64,000 bases of DNA from Pseudomonas guineae. GTDB taxonomy: Bacteria > Pseudomonadota > Gammaproteobacteria > Pseudomonadales > Pseudomonadaceae. Location: contig NZ_FOQL01000001.1 in NCBI RefSeq assembly GCF_900113745.1, forward strand, positions 1,488,001 through 1,552,000, written 5' to 3'. The notes below the pieces were generated by a model that worked only from the letters and a program-made list of their open reading frames with translations, ran no database searches and was not told the origin of the DNA. Of this stretch, positions 36,184 to 44,735 are shown piece after piece (the stretch's first letter is position 1; each line of letters starts with the position of its first letter). The position numbers were made by a program, and so were the translations under genes.

Positions 36184-37152
36184 TTACAGACCTAGTTCCT
36201 TCAGGGTTTTATCGATCACTTTCTTCGGCAGCGGAATGTAGCCGTCTTTCACGACTACTTCTTGGCCTTGCTTGGACAGTACCAACTTGATGAACTCGGC
36301 ATCCAACGGGCTCAGCGACTTGTTCGGCGCCTTGTTGACGTAGACGTAGAAAAAGCGAGCCAACGGGAACTTGCCGGCCAGGGCATTGGTTTCGTTCGCT
36401 TCGAACGCCTCACCGCCTTTCTTCGACAGTGCCACAGCGCGAACGCTGGAGGTCTTGTAGCCAATGCCCGAGTAACCAATGGCATTCACTGTGCTGGAGA
36501 TCGACTGCACTACCGAAGCCGAACCTGGTTGCTCGTTGACGTTGGCTTTGTAGTCACCCTTACACAGGGCTTCTTCTTTGAAGTAACCGTAGGTACCGGA
36601 AACCGAGTTACGACCGAACAGCTGGATCGGCTTGGCGGCCCACTCACCGGTCAGACCCAGATCACCCCAGGTTTTGATATCAGTAGCACCGCCGCACAAG
36701 CGGGTGTTGGAGAAAATGGCGTCAACCTGAGCGATATCCAGGCTCTTGATCGGGTTATCTTTGTGTACGAATACCGCCAGGGCGTCGATGGCCACCGGCA
36801 CAGCAGTCGGCTTGTAACCGTACTTTTCTTCGAACGCCTGAATCTCAGCATCCTTCATCGGACGGCTCATCGGACCCATCCCAGCAGTGCCTTCAGTCAG
36901 CGCGGGCGGCGCGGTAGAGGAGCCGGCAGCCTGAATCTGGATATTGACGTTCGGGTATTCTTTTTTGAACTCTTCAGCCCACAAAGTCATCAGGTTGGCC
37001 AGGGAGTCGGAACCGACGCTGGACAGGTTGCCCGATACGCCGGAAGTCTTGGTGTAGCTCGGCAGAGCCGGGTCGACAGCAGCAACCGCAGTGGCAGTAG
37101 CCACGCCAGCGGCGACAAAAGTCATGGCCGCCATCAAACGCTTAAGTTTCAT
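36184..37152 (-). CDS. pstS: Periplasmic phosphate-binding protein PstS
   Basis: High-affinity phosphate receptor of the Pst transporter, 322 residues with a signal peptide (about 1-25). Phosphate-binding loops are recognisable: [37 protein letters not shown] (N-terminal lobe) and [16 protein letters not shown]. The C-terminal [11 protein letters not shown] is typical. It is the first gene of pstS-C-A-B-phoU, behind a double Pho box. Confidence 0.97.
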   Translation of the reverse strand: MKLKRLMAAMTFVAAGVATATAVAAVDPALPSYTKTSGVSGNLSSVGSDSLANLMTLWAEEFKKEYPNVNIQIQAAGSSTAPPALTEGTAGMGPMSRPMKDAEIQAFEEKYGYKPTAVPVAIDALAVFVHKDNPIKSLDIAQVDAIFSNTRLCGGATDIKTWGDLGLTGEWAAKPIQLFGRNSVSGTYGYFKEEALCKGDYKANVNEQPGSASVVQSISSTVNAIGYSGIGYKTSSVRAVALSKKGGEAFEANETNALAGKFPLARFFYVYVNKAPNKSLSPLDAEFIKLVLSKQGQEVVVKDGYIPLPKKVIDKTLKELGL

Positions 37153-37209
37153 GCCTTACTCCTGGAAAACTAGTGTTGGATTGAACGGGGCCAAGTATCT
37201 GTAGGCCGC

Positions 37210-37249
37210 ATGACGACTGTATGTAAGCAATATGACAGTTAGATGACCG
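37210..37249 (-). promoter_or_regulatory. Tandem Pho boxes of pstS
   Basis: On the minus strand four 7-bp units follow one another exactly every 11 bp: CGGTCAT, CTGTCAT, CTTACAT and TCGTCAT (plus-strand starts 37243, 37232, 37221, 37210). This is two adjacent PhoB sites. GATACT about 10 nt downstream is a plausible -10. Strong induction under phosphate limitation is expected. Confidence 0.8.
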
Positions 37250-37459
37250 TCGTCGATATTTCAGCCACGCCGATGGAAAGACCGAATAACCGCTGACAAA
37301 GCGCTGTGGTCGCCCTGCGACTGCTGAGTCGTTATACTCGCTGCGCCCGCAGTCCCGTGGGCCTGTCGGGCGAACCCGCGATAGCCGCAGAGCCTGCCTC
37401 GCTGCCACCGCTAGCCCTGCACTGCGCCAATAACAACAACCGCGCCGCGAGCCTATCCG
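37250..37459 (+). other. Rest of the pstS/thioesterase intergenic region
   Basis: The 307-bp gap between the divergent pstS and thioesterase genes holds the Pho boxes on its left. In the remainder only a TATACT -10-like element (37333-37338) with a poor -35 was noticed, and a small hairpin CGACT/AGTCG just before it. No gene seen. Confidence 0.4.
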
Positions 37460-37861
37460 ATGCACGATTTCGAACAGGAAGACCCCATCCCGCAAGGCGA
37501 CCTGGCTTTGCAGATCACCGCGCTGCCGCGTGAAACCAACGGTTTTGGCGATATTTACGGCGGCTGGCTGGTCTCGCAAATGGATCTGGCCGGTACCGCC
37601 ATGGCCAACAAAGTGGCAGGCGGACGTGTGGCCACAGTCGCCATCGACCGTATGGCCTTCCTCGTGCCGGTGGCGGTGGGCGCGCAACTGTCCTTCTATA
37701 CGCAGACAGTAGAAGTGGGTCGCAGCTCGATCCAAATGCTGGTCGAAGTGTGGAGCGATGACCCACTGTCCAGCGAATGGCGCAAGGTCACCGAGGCCGT
37801 ATTCGTTTTCGTCGCCATCGATGGCAGTGGCCGCACTCGCTCCGTTGCGGCTCGGCGCTAA
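37460..37861 (+). CDS. Acyl-CoA thioesterase, YciA type
   Basis: Hotdog-fold thioesterase (133 residues) that hydrolyses acyl-CoA in the cytoplasm. The active-site pattern of the YciA/BACH class is visible: TNGFGDIYGGWLVSQMDLAG with catalytic Asp, and VATVAIDRMAFLVPV. It is a single gene divergent from pstS. A bidirectional terminator follows it. Chain-length preference cannot be read from sequence. Confidence 0.88.
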   Translation: MHDFEQEDPIPQGDLALQITALPRETNGFGDIYGGWLVSQMDLAGTAMANKVAGGRVATVAIDRMAFLVPVAVGAQLSFYTQTVEVGRSSIQMLVEVWSDDPLSSEWRKVTEAVFVFVAIDGSGRTRSVAARR

Positions 37862-37879
37862 CCGCCCGCTACCGAAACC

Positions 37880-37907
37880 AAAACGCCGGCCCCAAGGCCG
37901 GCGTTTT
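37880..37907. terminator. Bidirectional terminator
   Basis: AACGCCGGCC (37882-37891) pairs with GGCCGGCGTT (37896-37905) around a 4-nt loop, with A-run before and T-run after. It separates the convergent thioesterase and TRAP binding-protein genes. Confidence 0.88.
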
Positions 37908-37922
37908 ACTGTGTATCAGGCG

Positions 37923-39023
37923 TTAGCCGCGAATGTTGTAAATATCCTTCTCGTTCAACTCGGCGTAGTCATACAGGCGCTGCAGATAAGCCTTCTGTTG
38001 GGCCCACACTTTGCTCGCCACTGGGTCAGCTGCTGCACTGGCATCAACCACTTCGGCTGCCACACCCTTGAGCTTGGCCAGCACTTCATCCGGCAGGCGA
38101 CGGACATCTACGCCTTCGGCTTTGAGCTGCTCCAGCGCTTCCATGTTCTTGGCATTATAATCGTCGAGCATGTCGGCGTTCACATCACGAGCGGCAGCGC
38201 GAACGATCGCTTGCAGGTCAGCCGGCAGGGTTTCCCAGGCCTTGATGTTGATATCTAACTCGAAGGTCACGTTCGGCTCTTGCCAGCCCGGGGTGTAGTA
38301 ATACTTGGCGGCTTTATGCAGACCCAGAGCCTGGTCGTTATATGGGCCGATCCACTCGGTGGCATCGATGGCACCCGTTTGCAGCGCAGTGAAAATTTCT
38401 CCCGCCGGCATATTAACCACGGTACCGCCCATCTTGGTCAGCACTTCGCCGCCCAGGCCGGGGGTGCGCATTTTCAGGCCATTGAAGTCATCAACACTGT
38501 TGATTTCCTTGTTGAACCAACCTGCAGTCTGCACGCCAGTCGCGCCACAGGCCATCGGCAGTACACCGAAGGGTTTGTAGGTTTCCTCCCACAACTCCAT
38601 GCCACCACCTTTGTGCAGCCAGGCGTTCATTTCCTGGGCATTAGGGCCAAATGGCAGGGCACAGAAGAACTGCGCAGCCGGCACTTTGCCCTTCCAATAA
38701 TAAGGCGCTCCATGCCCCATCTCGGCCGTACCACGACTCACCGCATCGAACACTTCCAGCGCCGGCACCAGCTCGCCCGCGGCATACACTTTGACCTTCA
38801 AGCGGCCATTACTCATTTCATTGACCAGCGTAGCAAAACGCTCGGCACCGACACCCACACCGGGGAAGTTCTTCGGCCAAGACGTGACCATTTTCCAGTT
38901 AAACGTTTCAGTTTCAGCACCGGCCTGGGGCTTACCAGCGGTTTCAGCTTCTTGCTTGCAGCCAGCCAAGGCTGTGGCTGCAAGGCCTACGCCAGCTGCT
39001 GCGAGAATTTGACGACGTTTCAT
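37923..39023 (-). CDS. TRAP transporter binding protein, alpha-keto acid type
   Basis: DctP-family binding protein of 366 residues, resembling TakP-type proteins that bind alpha-keto acids with sodium. The N-terminus MKRRQILAAAGVGLAATALAGC combines an RR pair with a lipobox LAGC, so it may be Tat-exported and lipid-anchored. TakP-like stretches: MGHGAPYYWKGKVPA, PFGPNAQEMNAW, and ATEWIGPYNDQALGLHKAAK. The ATG at 39023 has AGGAG 7 nt upstream; the frame further up to 39080 is rejected. Its membrane partners are divergently transcribed from 39220. Confidence 0.88.
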   Translation of the reverse strand: MKRRQILAAAGVGLAATALAGCKQEAETAGKPQAGAETETFNWKMVTSWPKNFPGVGVGAERFATLVNEMSNGRLKVKVYAAGELVPALEVFDAVSRGTAEMGHGAPYYWKGKVPAAQFFCALPFGPNAQEMNAWLHKGGGMELWEETYKPFGVLPMACGATGVQTAGWFNKEINSVDDFNGLKMRTPGLGGEVLTKMGGTVVNMPAGEIFTALQTGAIDATEWIGPYNDQALGLHKAAKYYYTPGWQEPNVTFELDINIKAWETLPADLQAIVRAAARDVNADMLDDYNAKNMEALEQLKAEGVDVRRLPDEVLAKLKGVAAEVVDASAAADPVASKVWAQQKAYLQRLYDYAELNEKDIYNIRG

Positions 39024-39219
39024 GCAATGCTCCTTTATTGTTGTAGTGGTCTGACCACAGGATCGCTGCGGACCCACCATGCTTGACTAAAATAGGGCTA
39101 AGCGCCTCTCAAGCCTAGCGGATACGACTAAAGTTGTAGTGCCATTGCCGCACATGCCCAGGCCTGCCTAAAATCGCCGGCCTGCTTGCTCACACAGCTC
39201 ATAACCATAAGGACTTATG

Positions 39220-39765
39220 ATGTCCGAAAAACCGCCCCTGCTGCTCGGCCTCGCTCATCTGATCGATTCATTCAATGCCAATTTAGGTAAAGTCTGCGCC
39301 TGGCTGACCCTGTTTCTGGTGCTCGGCACCGCCATCGTGGTGGTGTTGCGTTACGGTTTTGGCATCGGCGCCACCGCTCTGCAAGAAGCCGTGCTGTACG
39401 CACACGCGCTGGTCTTTATGGGCGCTGCCGCCTGGGTGTTGCAACGCAACGGCCATGTGCGGGTCGACATTTTCTACCAGAAATTCAGCCCGCGCCGTAA
39501 AGCCCTAGTCGACAGCCTAGGTACGCTGTTATTTCTCCTGCCGGTCTGCCTGTTTCTCGGCTGGGCCAGCTGGGATTATGTTGGCAACTCCTGGTCGACC
39601 CTGGAAGGCTCGAGCGAATCCGGCGGCCTAAAATTCGTTTACCTACAGAAGAGCATCATCCTGGTGCTGGTGATCAGCCTGGTCTTACAAGGAATCTCCG
39701 ACTTGATCAAATTCGCCAACATCCTCAGCGGCCGACTGGCAGCGGTGGAGGTGAAGCATGGCTGA
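39220..39765 (+). CDS. TRAP transporter small membrane subunit
   Basis: DctQ-type subunit, 181 residues with four helices. The conserved central part ALQEAVLYAHALVFMGAAA is followed by NGHVRVDIFYQKFSPR. It forms the membrane complex with the next gene, whose start it overlaps by 8 bp. Two adjacent ATGs exist (39217 and 39220); the second has the better 6-nt distance to AAGGA. It is divergent from the binding-protein gene. Confidence 0.9.
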   Translation: MSEKPPLLLGLAHLIDSFNANLGKVCAWLTLFLVLGTAIVVVLRYGFGIGATALQEAVLYAHALVFMGAAAWVLQRNGHVRVDIFYQKFSPRRKALVDSLGTLLFLLPVCLFLGWASWDYVGNSWSTLEGSSESGGLKFVYLQKSIILVLVISLVLQGISDLIKFANILSGRLAAVEVKHG

Positions 39766-41134
39766 ATTGATGGCGATCCTGCTGTTTATCAGCATCTGTA
39801 CAGCCCTGATGGCGGGCTACCCAGTAGCTTTCACCCTAGGCGGTGTATCGCTGTTGTTTGCCGGCATTGGCATCCTCACCGGCACCTTTGACGGCAGTTA
39901 TCTAAGCGCCCTACCCAACCGGTTGTTCGGCATCATGAACAACCAGACCATGCTGGCAGTGCCACTATTCGTGTTTATGGGCGTGATGCTGGAGAAGTCT
40001 AGGGTCGCCGAGGACCTGCTGGAGTCCATGTCACGGCTGTTCGGCACCTTGCGCGGCGGCCTGGCCATTTCCGTCTGCGTGGTGGGCGCTCTGCTCGCCG
40101 CCAGCACCGGCATTGTCGGCGCCACCGTGGTAACCATGGGCCTGCTGGCGCTGCCAACCATGCTTCGGCGCGGTTATGACCCGGCGATTGCCACCGGCAC
40201 CCTGGCCGCTACCGGCACATTGGGGCAGATCATTCCGCCGTCTATCGTGCTGGTATTGCTGGGTGACGTAATGTCCAGCGCCTACTCACAAGCCCAGCTG
40301 AAGATGGGTATTTTCTCGCCGAAGACCGTCTCGGTGGGCGACCTGTTTGTCGGCGCACTGCTGCCCGGCTTGCTGCTGGTGGGGCTGTATATCGCGTACA
40401 TCATCGGTGTCGCGATCTTCCAGCCGAAGAAGTTACCCGCCTTGCCACAGGAGGAACTCGGGCCGATTGAGTGGGGCAAGCTGATTAACGCACTGGTACC
40501 GCCACTGCTGCTGATCGGCGCGGTACTCGGCTCGATCCTCGCCGGTTATGCCACCCCGACCGAAGCCGCCGCGCTTGGCGCATTGGGCGCAATGGTGCTG
40601 GCGTTCTGCAAGGGCAAGCTGAACTTCGGCCAACTGCGTGAAGTGGCATCTGGCACCACGGAAATCAGCGCCATGGTCTTTATGATCCTGATTGGTGCGT
40701 CGCTGTTTTCCCTGGTGTTCCGCGGCTTCGGCGGCGAGGCGATGATCGAAGATGTATTCGCCCAATTACCCGGCGGCGTGCTCGGCGCGTTCTTCCTGGT
40801 GATGGTGGTGATCTTCCTGCTCGGCTTTATCCTCGACTTTATCGAGATCACCTTCGTCGTGGTGCCGATTGTCGGTCCGGTATTGCTGGCCATGGGCCTG
40901 GACCCGGTATGGCTAGGCGTGATGATTGCGCTGAACCTGCAGACGTCCTTCCTCACCCCGCCATTCGGCTTCGCGCTGTTTTACCTGCGCGGCGTCACCC
41001 CGGCCTCGGTACCCACCAGCACCATCTATAAGGGTGTGCTGCCGTTTATCCTGATCCAGATCTTTCTGCTGGTAATTGCCTACCAATTCCCTGGGCTGAT
41101 CACCTGGTTGCCGGAACAGGTCTACGGCAAGTAG
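39758..41134 (+). CDS. TRAP transporter large membrane subunit
   Basis: DctM-type subunit, 458 residues with about twelve or thirteen helices, moving the substrate with sodium. Typical stretches: LAVPLFVFMGVMLEKSRVAE, STGIVGATVVTMGLLALP, LGQIIPPSIVLVLLGDV and LQTSFLTPPFGFALFYLRG. It overlaps dctQ, so translation is coupled. The substrate is probably a monocarboxylate or 2-oxo acid, inferred from the TakP-like partner. A strong terminator follows. Confidence 0.92.
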   Translation: MAELMAILLFISICTALMAGYPVAFTLGGVSLLFAGIGILTGTFDGSYLSALPNRLFGIMNNQTMLAVPLFVFMGVMLEKSRVAEDLLESMSRLFGTLRGGLAISVCVVGALLAASTGIVGATVVTMGLLALPTMLRRGYDPAIATGTLAATGTLGQIIPPSIVLVLLGDVMSSAYSQAQLKMGIFSPKTVSVGDLFVGALLPGLLLVGLYIAYIIGVAIFQPKKLPALPQEELGPIEWGKLINALVPPLLLIGAVLGSILAGYATPTEAAALGALGAMVLAFCKGKLNFGQLREVASGTTEISAMVFMILIGASLFSLVFRGFGGEAMIEDVFAQLPGGVLGAFFLVMVVIFLLGFILDFIEITFVVVPIVGPVLLAMGLDPVWLGVMIALNLQTSFLTPPFGFALFYLRGVTPASVPTSTIYKGVLPFILIQIFLLVIAYQFPGLITWLPEQVYGK

Positions 41135-41152
41135 ACCTTGCGCAAAGCACAC

Positions 41153-41177
41153 AACGCCCGTCACTGACGGGCGTTTT
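41153..41177 (+). terminator. Terminator after the second TRAP operon
   Basis: AACGCCCGTCA (41153-41163) and TGACGGGCGTT (41165-41175) are perfect inverted copies followed by TT. The central bases must form the loop. It lies 18 bp after the stop. Confidence 0.85.
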
Positions 41178-41228
41178 GCATTCTCCGGCTAAGGTGCGCT
41201 CCAATAGCTTTTTAACGCTACGGTGAAC

Positions 41229-42140
41229 ATGCCAATGGCCAAGTCCCATGTAGAACGTATTGAGCGCGATGAACTGACCTGCTGGCGAGTGCGCTATGGC
41301 ACCGGCGAGCTTTTGATCAGCCAGCAAGGCGCGCAGATTCTTAGCTACCGAGAGGATGATCAGCCGCCATTGATCTGGCTCAGCGAACAAGCGGCTTACG
41401 CACGCGGCCAGGGTGTACGTGGCGGTGTGCCCGTATGCTGGCCTTGGTTCGGTAGCCTGCAGCGCAACCCACAAGCCGTACAGGCCCTGCACGATGACCC
41501 GGCTGCGGCGCCTGCCCACGGTTTGGTGCGCAATCTCGACTGGCAACTGCTGGGCATTGAAAGCGGCGATGCGGGTGTGCACCTAGAGTTCGCTTACAAC
41601 ACCGCGACCCAGCCACTGCCTCACTGGCCGCACGCCGCCGAACTGCGCCTGTCCATTCGCCTGGACGGGCGCCTGCACATCGCCCTGCACAGCCATAACC
41701 TAGGCAGTTCGCCACTGCCGATCAGCCAGGCGCTGCACAGCTATTTTGCCGTCAGCGATATTCACCAGGTTAGCGTCGAAGGCCTGCACGGCTGCCGCTA
41801 TATCGAAACCTTGGAAGACTGGCAGCAACGCCAACAAGACGGTCTGCTGCAGTTCAGCGGCGAAACCGACCGCATCTACCTCGACACCCCGGCGCAGCTA
41901 AGCATCCTCGACCCTGCCTGGCAGCGGCGCATCCAGCTACACAGCAGTGGCTCGAACTCGGCCGTGTTGTGGAACCCCTGGACCGACAAAGCCCAGCGCC
42001 TCTCACAGTTCGCACCGGGTGCCTGGCCCGGCATGCTGTGTATCGAACACGCCAACGTGCTCGACGACATCCGCACACTGGCGGCGGGCGAGCACCATCA
42101 GCTCGCATTGAGCCTCTGGTCTGAACCTTTGAACGATTAA
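41229..42140 (+). CDS. D-hexose-6-phosphate mutarotase (YeaD family)
   Basis: Aldose 1-epimerase-like enzyme thought to interconvert the anomers of glucose-6-phosphate. The 303-residue product has the YeaD-type motifs GVRGGVPVCWPWFG and AAPAHGLVRNLDW with a catalytic His, and the ISQALHSYFAVSDI stretch with the second His. ATGs at 41229 and 41235 both fit; GGTGA upstream slightly favours the second. No partner gene is adjacent. Confidence 0.87.
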   Translation: MPMAKSHVERIERDELTCWRVRYGTGELLISQQGAQILSYREDDQPPLIWLSEQAAYARGQGVRGGVPVCWPWFGSLQRNPQAVQALHDDPAAAPAHGLVRNLDWQLLGIESGDAGVHLEFAYNTATQPLPHWPHAAELRLSIRLDGRLHIALHSHNLGSSPLPISQALHSYFAVSDIHQVSVEGLHGCRYIETLEDWQQRQQDGLLQFSGETDRIYLDTPAQLSILDPAWQRRIQLHSSGSNSAVLWNPWTDKAQRLSQFAPGAWPGMLCIEHANVLDDIRTLAAGEHHQLALSLWSEPLND

Positions 42141-42441
42141 CCGACAGACGGTTTGTCGCCCTACCTCGCCGAGCCGCCTCACGCTCGGCTGCACGCCCCG
42201 CGTCACATTCCAACCCAGAAAACCCTGCGCTGCATCACACTAAGTTATCGCAAAGGCATAACTTCTGTGACGCGCCACTACTTTGCCAGCAAGCCATTAC
42301 TTACATATAGATAGCTATATCCCTACATAACTTTTCTAACTCACCTTATTGTGATGCGCCCCGCATATTTTTTAGGAACTATGGTTCCACTAACTAATCA
42401 CTGAATATCGCCCACTGATACATATTTCACACTTTTTACGG

Positions 42442-42470
42442 TTGTCCGACAGTCGCCATAGGTCTAGGAT
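42442..42470 (+). promoter_or_regulatory. Candidate promoter of the T6SS operon
   Basis: TTGTCC (42442-42447) and TAGGAT (42465-42470), each matching four of six consensus bases, with 17-bp spacing. The palindrome pair begins 18 bp after the -10. Start site not proven. Confidence 0.35.
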
Positions 42471-42488
42471 GCCCACCTCACAAGGACA

Positions 42489-42530
42489 TGCGCAACTTGT
42501 TGCACATATAAGTGCGCAACAAGTTGCGCA
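42489..42530. promoter_or_regulatory. Paired palindromes upstream of tssA
   Basis: A perfect 15-bp inverted repeat (42489-42503 and 42516-42530) with a 12-nt centre. Each arm is itself built on a palindrome: GCAAC-TT-GTTGC (42492-42503) and GCAAC-AA-GTTGC (42516-42527), 24 bp apart. This looks like two dimer sites for one regulator, 79 to 120 bp before the tssA start. It could also fold as an RNA hairpin in the leader. Confidence 0.6.
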
Positions 42531-42608
42531 CCGCCAGCGTAAGCAGGCGATATTAAAGACGTCGTAATGACTTCTTAAAAGTTACGCGCATCAATAATCG
42601 AGTCATGG

Positions 42609-44171
42609 ATGACCTATTCAAACAAGCTCACTGCTCATTATTTAGAGCTGGCCAAAAACCCTATTAACGAGGGTAACTTTGCCGGCACTGATGTCCGTTA
42701 CTCAACGGAATATGAAGTCCTTGAGAATGAACTGGGCAAAGCCACGGCGCTGCATGAAACGGCCGCCATTGATTGGCAAAAAGTCCGCGAAAACAGCGAG
42801 ATACTGCTCAGCGCCCATTCCAAGGATTTGCGCGTCGCCGCCTGGCTGATCTGGGGGCTTTATCAGCGCGAATCCTTCCCCGGCCTGCAGGCCGGTTTCA
42901 GCCTGCTGCACTACCTGTGCCTCAATCACTGGGCCGAGTTGCACCCACGCAAAGCGCGCACCCGTGCCGCCGCCATCAGTTGGCTGATCCCTCGCCTGGA
43001 ACAGGCGCTGGCTGAACACGTACCGATTGGTGAACAACTGGCGCTGTTCCGCAGCCTCGCCGAGCAGTTACGTGCCTTGGAAACCTGTTTAGCCGAGCAC
43101 CTGGGTGAAGATGCACCGCTGCTGTTGCCGCTGTGCCGGCGCCTGGATGAGCTGGTAAAACGTGCCAGCCAGGGTCAGCCCGAACCCGGCTCTGTGGGCG
43201 CCGCGATTGCCCAGGTCAAGCAGGCCGCCAGCCAGATGCTGACCCCTGGCGCCCCGGTGGAAAGTGAAAAGGAGGCGCACAAAAGCCTGCGCAGCTTGCA
43301 AGACCAGGCACGACCACTCTGTGCCTACTGGCTGAAACAGAAAGCCAGCGATCTACGCGCCCTGCGCCTGGCGCGCACCCTACTGTGGTTGCCCATCGAC
43401 AGCCTGCCCGAGCGTAATGCCGAGCAGATCACTGCGCTGCGCGGCTTGCCCGCGGACAAACTGGCCAGCTACCAAGAGCGCTACCAGAACGGTCAGTACG
43501 CTGACCTGCTGGTCGACCTGGAAGCCAGCATCGCTCGCGCGCCCTTCTGGCTCGACGGTCAGCATCTGGTCTGGCAATGCCTGCATGAGCTGGATGCCGA
43601 ACAGGCGATGCGTGAAGTAGAAATCCAACTTGCGCTGTTTATGCAGCGCATGAGTGGCCTGGAAGAACTGCGTTTCCACGACGGCAGCGCCTTTGCCGAC
43701 GGGCAGACTCGCGCTTGGATCAGCTCCCACGTACTGCCCCATGTGCATGCGCCGGTCAGCGAAAGCACTCCCGCCGCCAACGACAGTGGCAGCCAGCCGG
43801 CTTGGGACCTTGCCCTACAGGAAACCCTACCCAAGTTGCGCAAGGACGGCCTCAAATCCGCCGTACAGCAACTCAAACTCGGCCTGGCCGCAGCACGGGG
43901 TGGCCGCGAGCGTTTTTTCTGGCAACTGACCTTGGCGCGCCTGTGTTTCAGCGCCAAGAAATACGATCTCGCCAAAACCCAACTCGAATCACTCGACCAG
44001 ACGCTACAGGCCACCGGCCTGGGCGACTGGGAACCCGATCTCGCCCTGGACGTACTGCGCATGCTGCACAGCTGCTGTGAGCTGCTGCCGCAAAACCACG
44101 CGGTGCGTGAAAGCAAGGAAGAGATCTACCGCAGGTTGTGCCACCTCGATCTTGAAGTGGTACTGGACTAG
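42609..44171 (+). CDS. tssA: T6SS protein TssA
   Basis: Baseplate- and sheath-associated assembly protein of the T6SS, 520 residues. The N-terminal ImpA_N domain covers about residues 15-130 (VRYSTEYEVLENELGK and LLHYLCLNHWAELHP). The C-terminal half resembles the VasJ-type long form (LTLARLCFSAKKYDLAKTQLESLDQ region). The ATG at 42609 has no clear ribosome site. It heads the T6SS gene row. Confidence 0.9.
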   Translation: MTYSNKLTAHYLELAKNPINEGNFAGTDVRYSTEYEVLENELGKATALHETAAIDWQKVRENSEILLSAHSKDLRVAAWLIWGLYQRESFPGLQAGFSLLHYLCLNHWAELHPRKARTRAAAISWLIPRLEQALAEHVPIGEQLALFRSLAEQLRALETCLAEHLGEDAPLLLPLCRRLDELVKRASQGQPEPGSVGAAIAQVKQAASQMLTPGAPVESEKEAHKSLRSLQDQARPLCAYWLKQKASDLRALRLARTLLWLPIDSLPERNAEQITALRGLPADKLASYQERYQNGQYADLLVDLEASIARAPFWLDGQHLVWQCLHELDAEQAMREVEIQLALFMQRMSGLEELRFHDGSAFADGQTRAWISSHVLPHVHAPVSESTPAANDSGSQPAWDLALQETLPKLRKDGLKSAVQQLKLGLAAARGGRERFFWQLTLARLCFSAKKYDLAKTQLESLDQTLQATGLGDWEPDLALDVLRMLHSCCELLPQNHAVRESKEEIYRRLCHLDLEVVLD

Positions 44172-44204
44172 GCCCTCGGGCCATAACCGTAACGGAGAAA
44201 GACC

Positions 44205-44711
44205 ATGGCCAAAGAAGGCTCGGTAGCCCCCAAGGAACGCATCAATGTCACTTTCAAGCCTGCCACCGGCGGTGCTCAGGAAGAGATCGAACTGCCGCTG
44301 AAACTGATGGTTCTGGGTGACTTCTCCCAGCGCGCCGACGATCGCAAGATCGAAGACCGCAAGCCGATCAGCATCGATAAAAACAGCTTCGATGAAGTGC
44401 TGGCCAAGCAGGAGCTCAACCTGACATTCGGCGTGCCGAATCGTCTGCAGGATGACGCCGAAGGCGACGACCTGGCTGTGCAACTGCGCATCAACTCGAT
44501 GAAGGACTTCAACCCGGCCAACCTAGTCGACCAAGTCCCAGAGCTGAAAAAGCTGATGGAACTGCGCGACGCCCTGGTAGCCCTGAAAGGCCCACTGGGC
44601 AACGCTCCAGCCTTCCGCAAGGCGATCGAAAGCGTGCTGGCTGACGACGACTCGCGTGAGCGCGTACTCGGCGAACTCGGCCTGGCTGCCCAAGGCAAGC
44701 TGGACTCCTGA
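44205..44711 (+). CDS. tssB: T6SS sheath small subunit TssB
   Basis: VipA-type sheath protein, 168 residues, which forms the contractile sheath with TssC. Family motifs: KEGSVAPKERINVTF at the N-terminus, LPLKLMVLGDFSQRADDR, and LRDALVALKGPLGN. A GGAGAAAG site precedes the start. It lies 33 bp after tssA and 24 bp before tssC. Confidence 0.96.
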   Translation: MAKEGSVAPKERINVTFKPATGGAQEEIELPLKLMVLGDFSQRADDRKIEDRKPISIDKNSFDEVLAKQELNLTFGVPNRLQDDAEGDDLAVQLRINSMKDFNPANLVDQVPELKKLMELRDALVALKGPLGNAPAFRKAIESVLADDDSRERVLGELGLAAQGKLDS

Positions 44712-44735
44712 TTCAATTAACAAGGAAGCTAATTC

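Larger units (their letters stand above)
42141..42608. other. 468-bp AT-rich region upstream of the T6SS
   Basis: No gene seen. The sequence is clearly richer in A and T than its flanks. It holds a candidate sigma70 promoter, a pair of palindromes (separate entries), and small hairpins ATATAG/CTATAT and GGAAC/GTTCC. No convincing sigma54 promoter (GG-N10-GC with TGGC/TTGC) was found, although a sigma54 activator is encoded downstream. AT-rich DNA of this kind often attracts H-NS/MvaT silencers in Pseudomonas; this is inference. Confidence 0.55.

Noticed and set aside
42141..42608. Possible sigma54 promoter upstream of tssA
   Set aside because: No GG and GC pair with proper 10-bp spacing and TGGC/TTGC context was found on reading.
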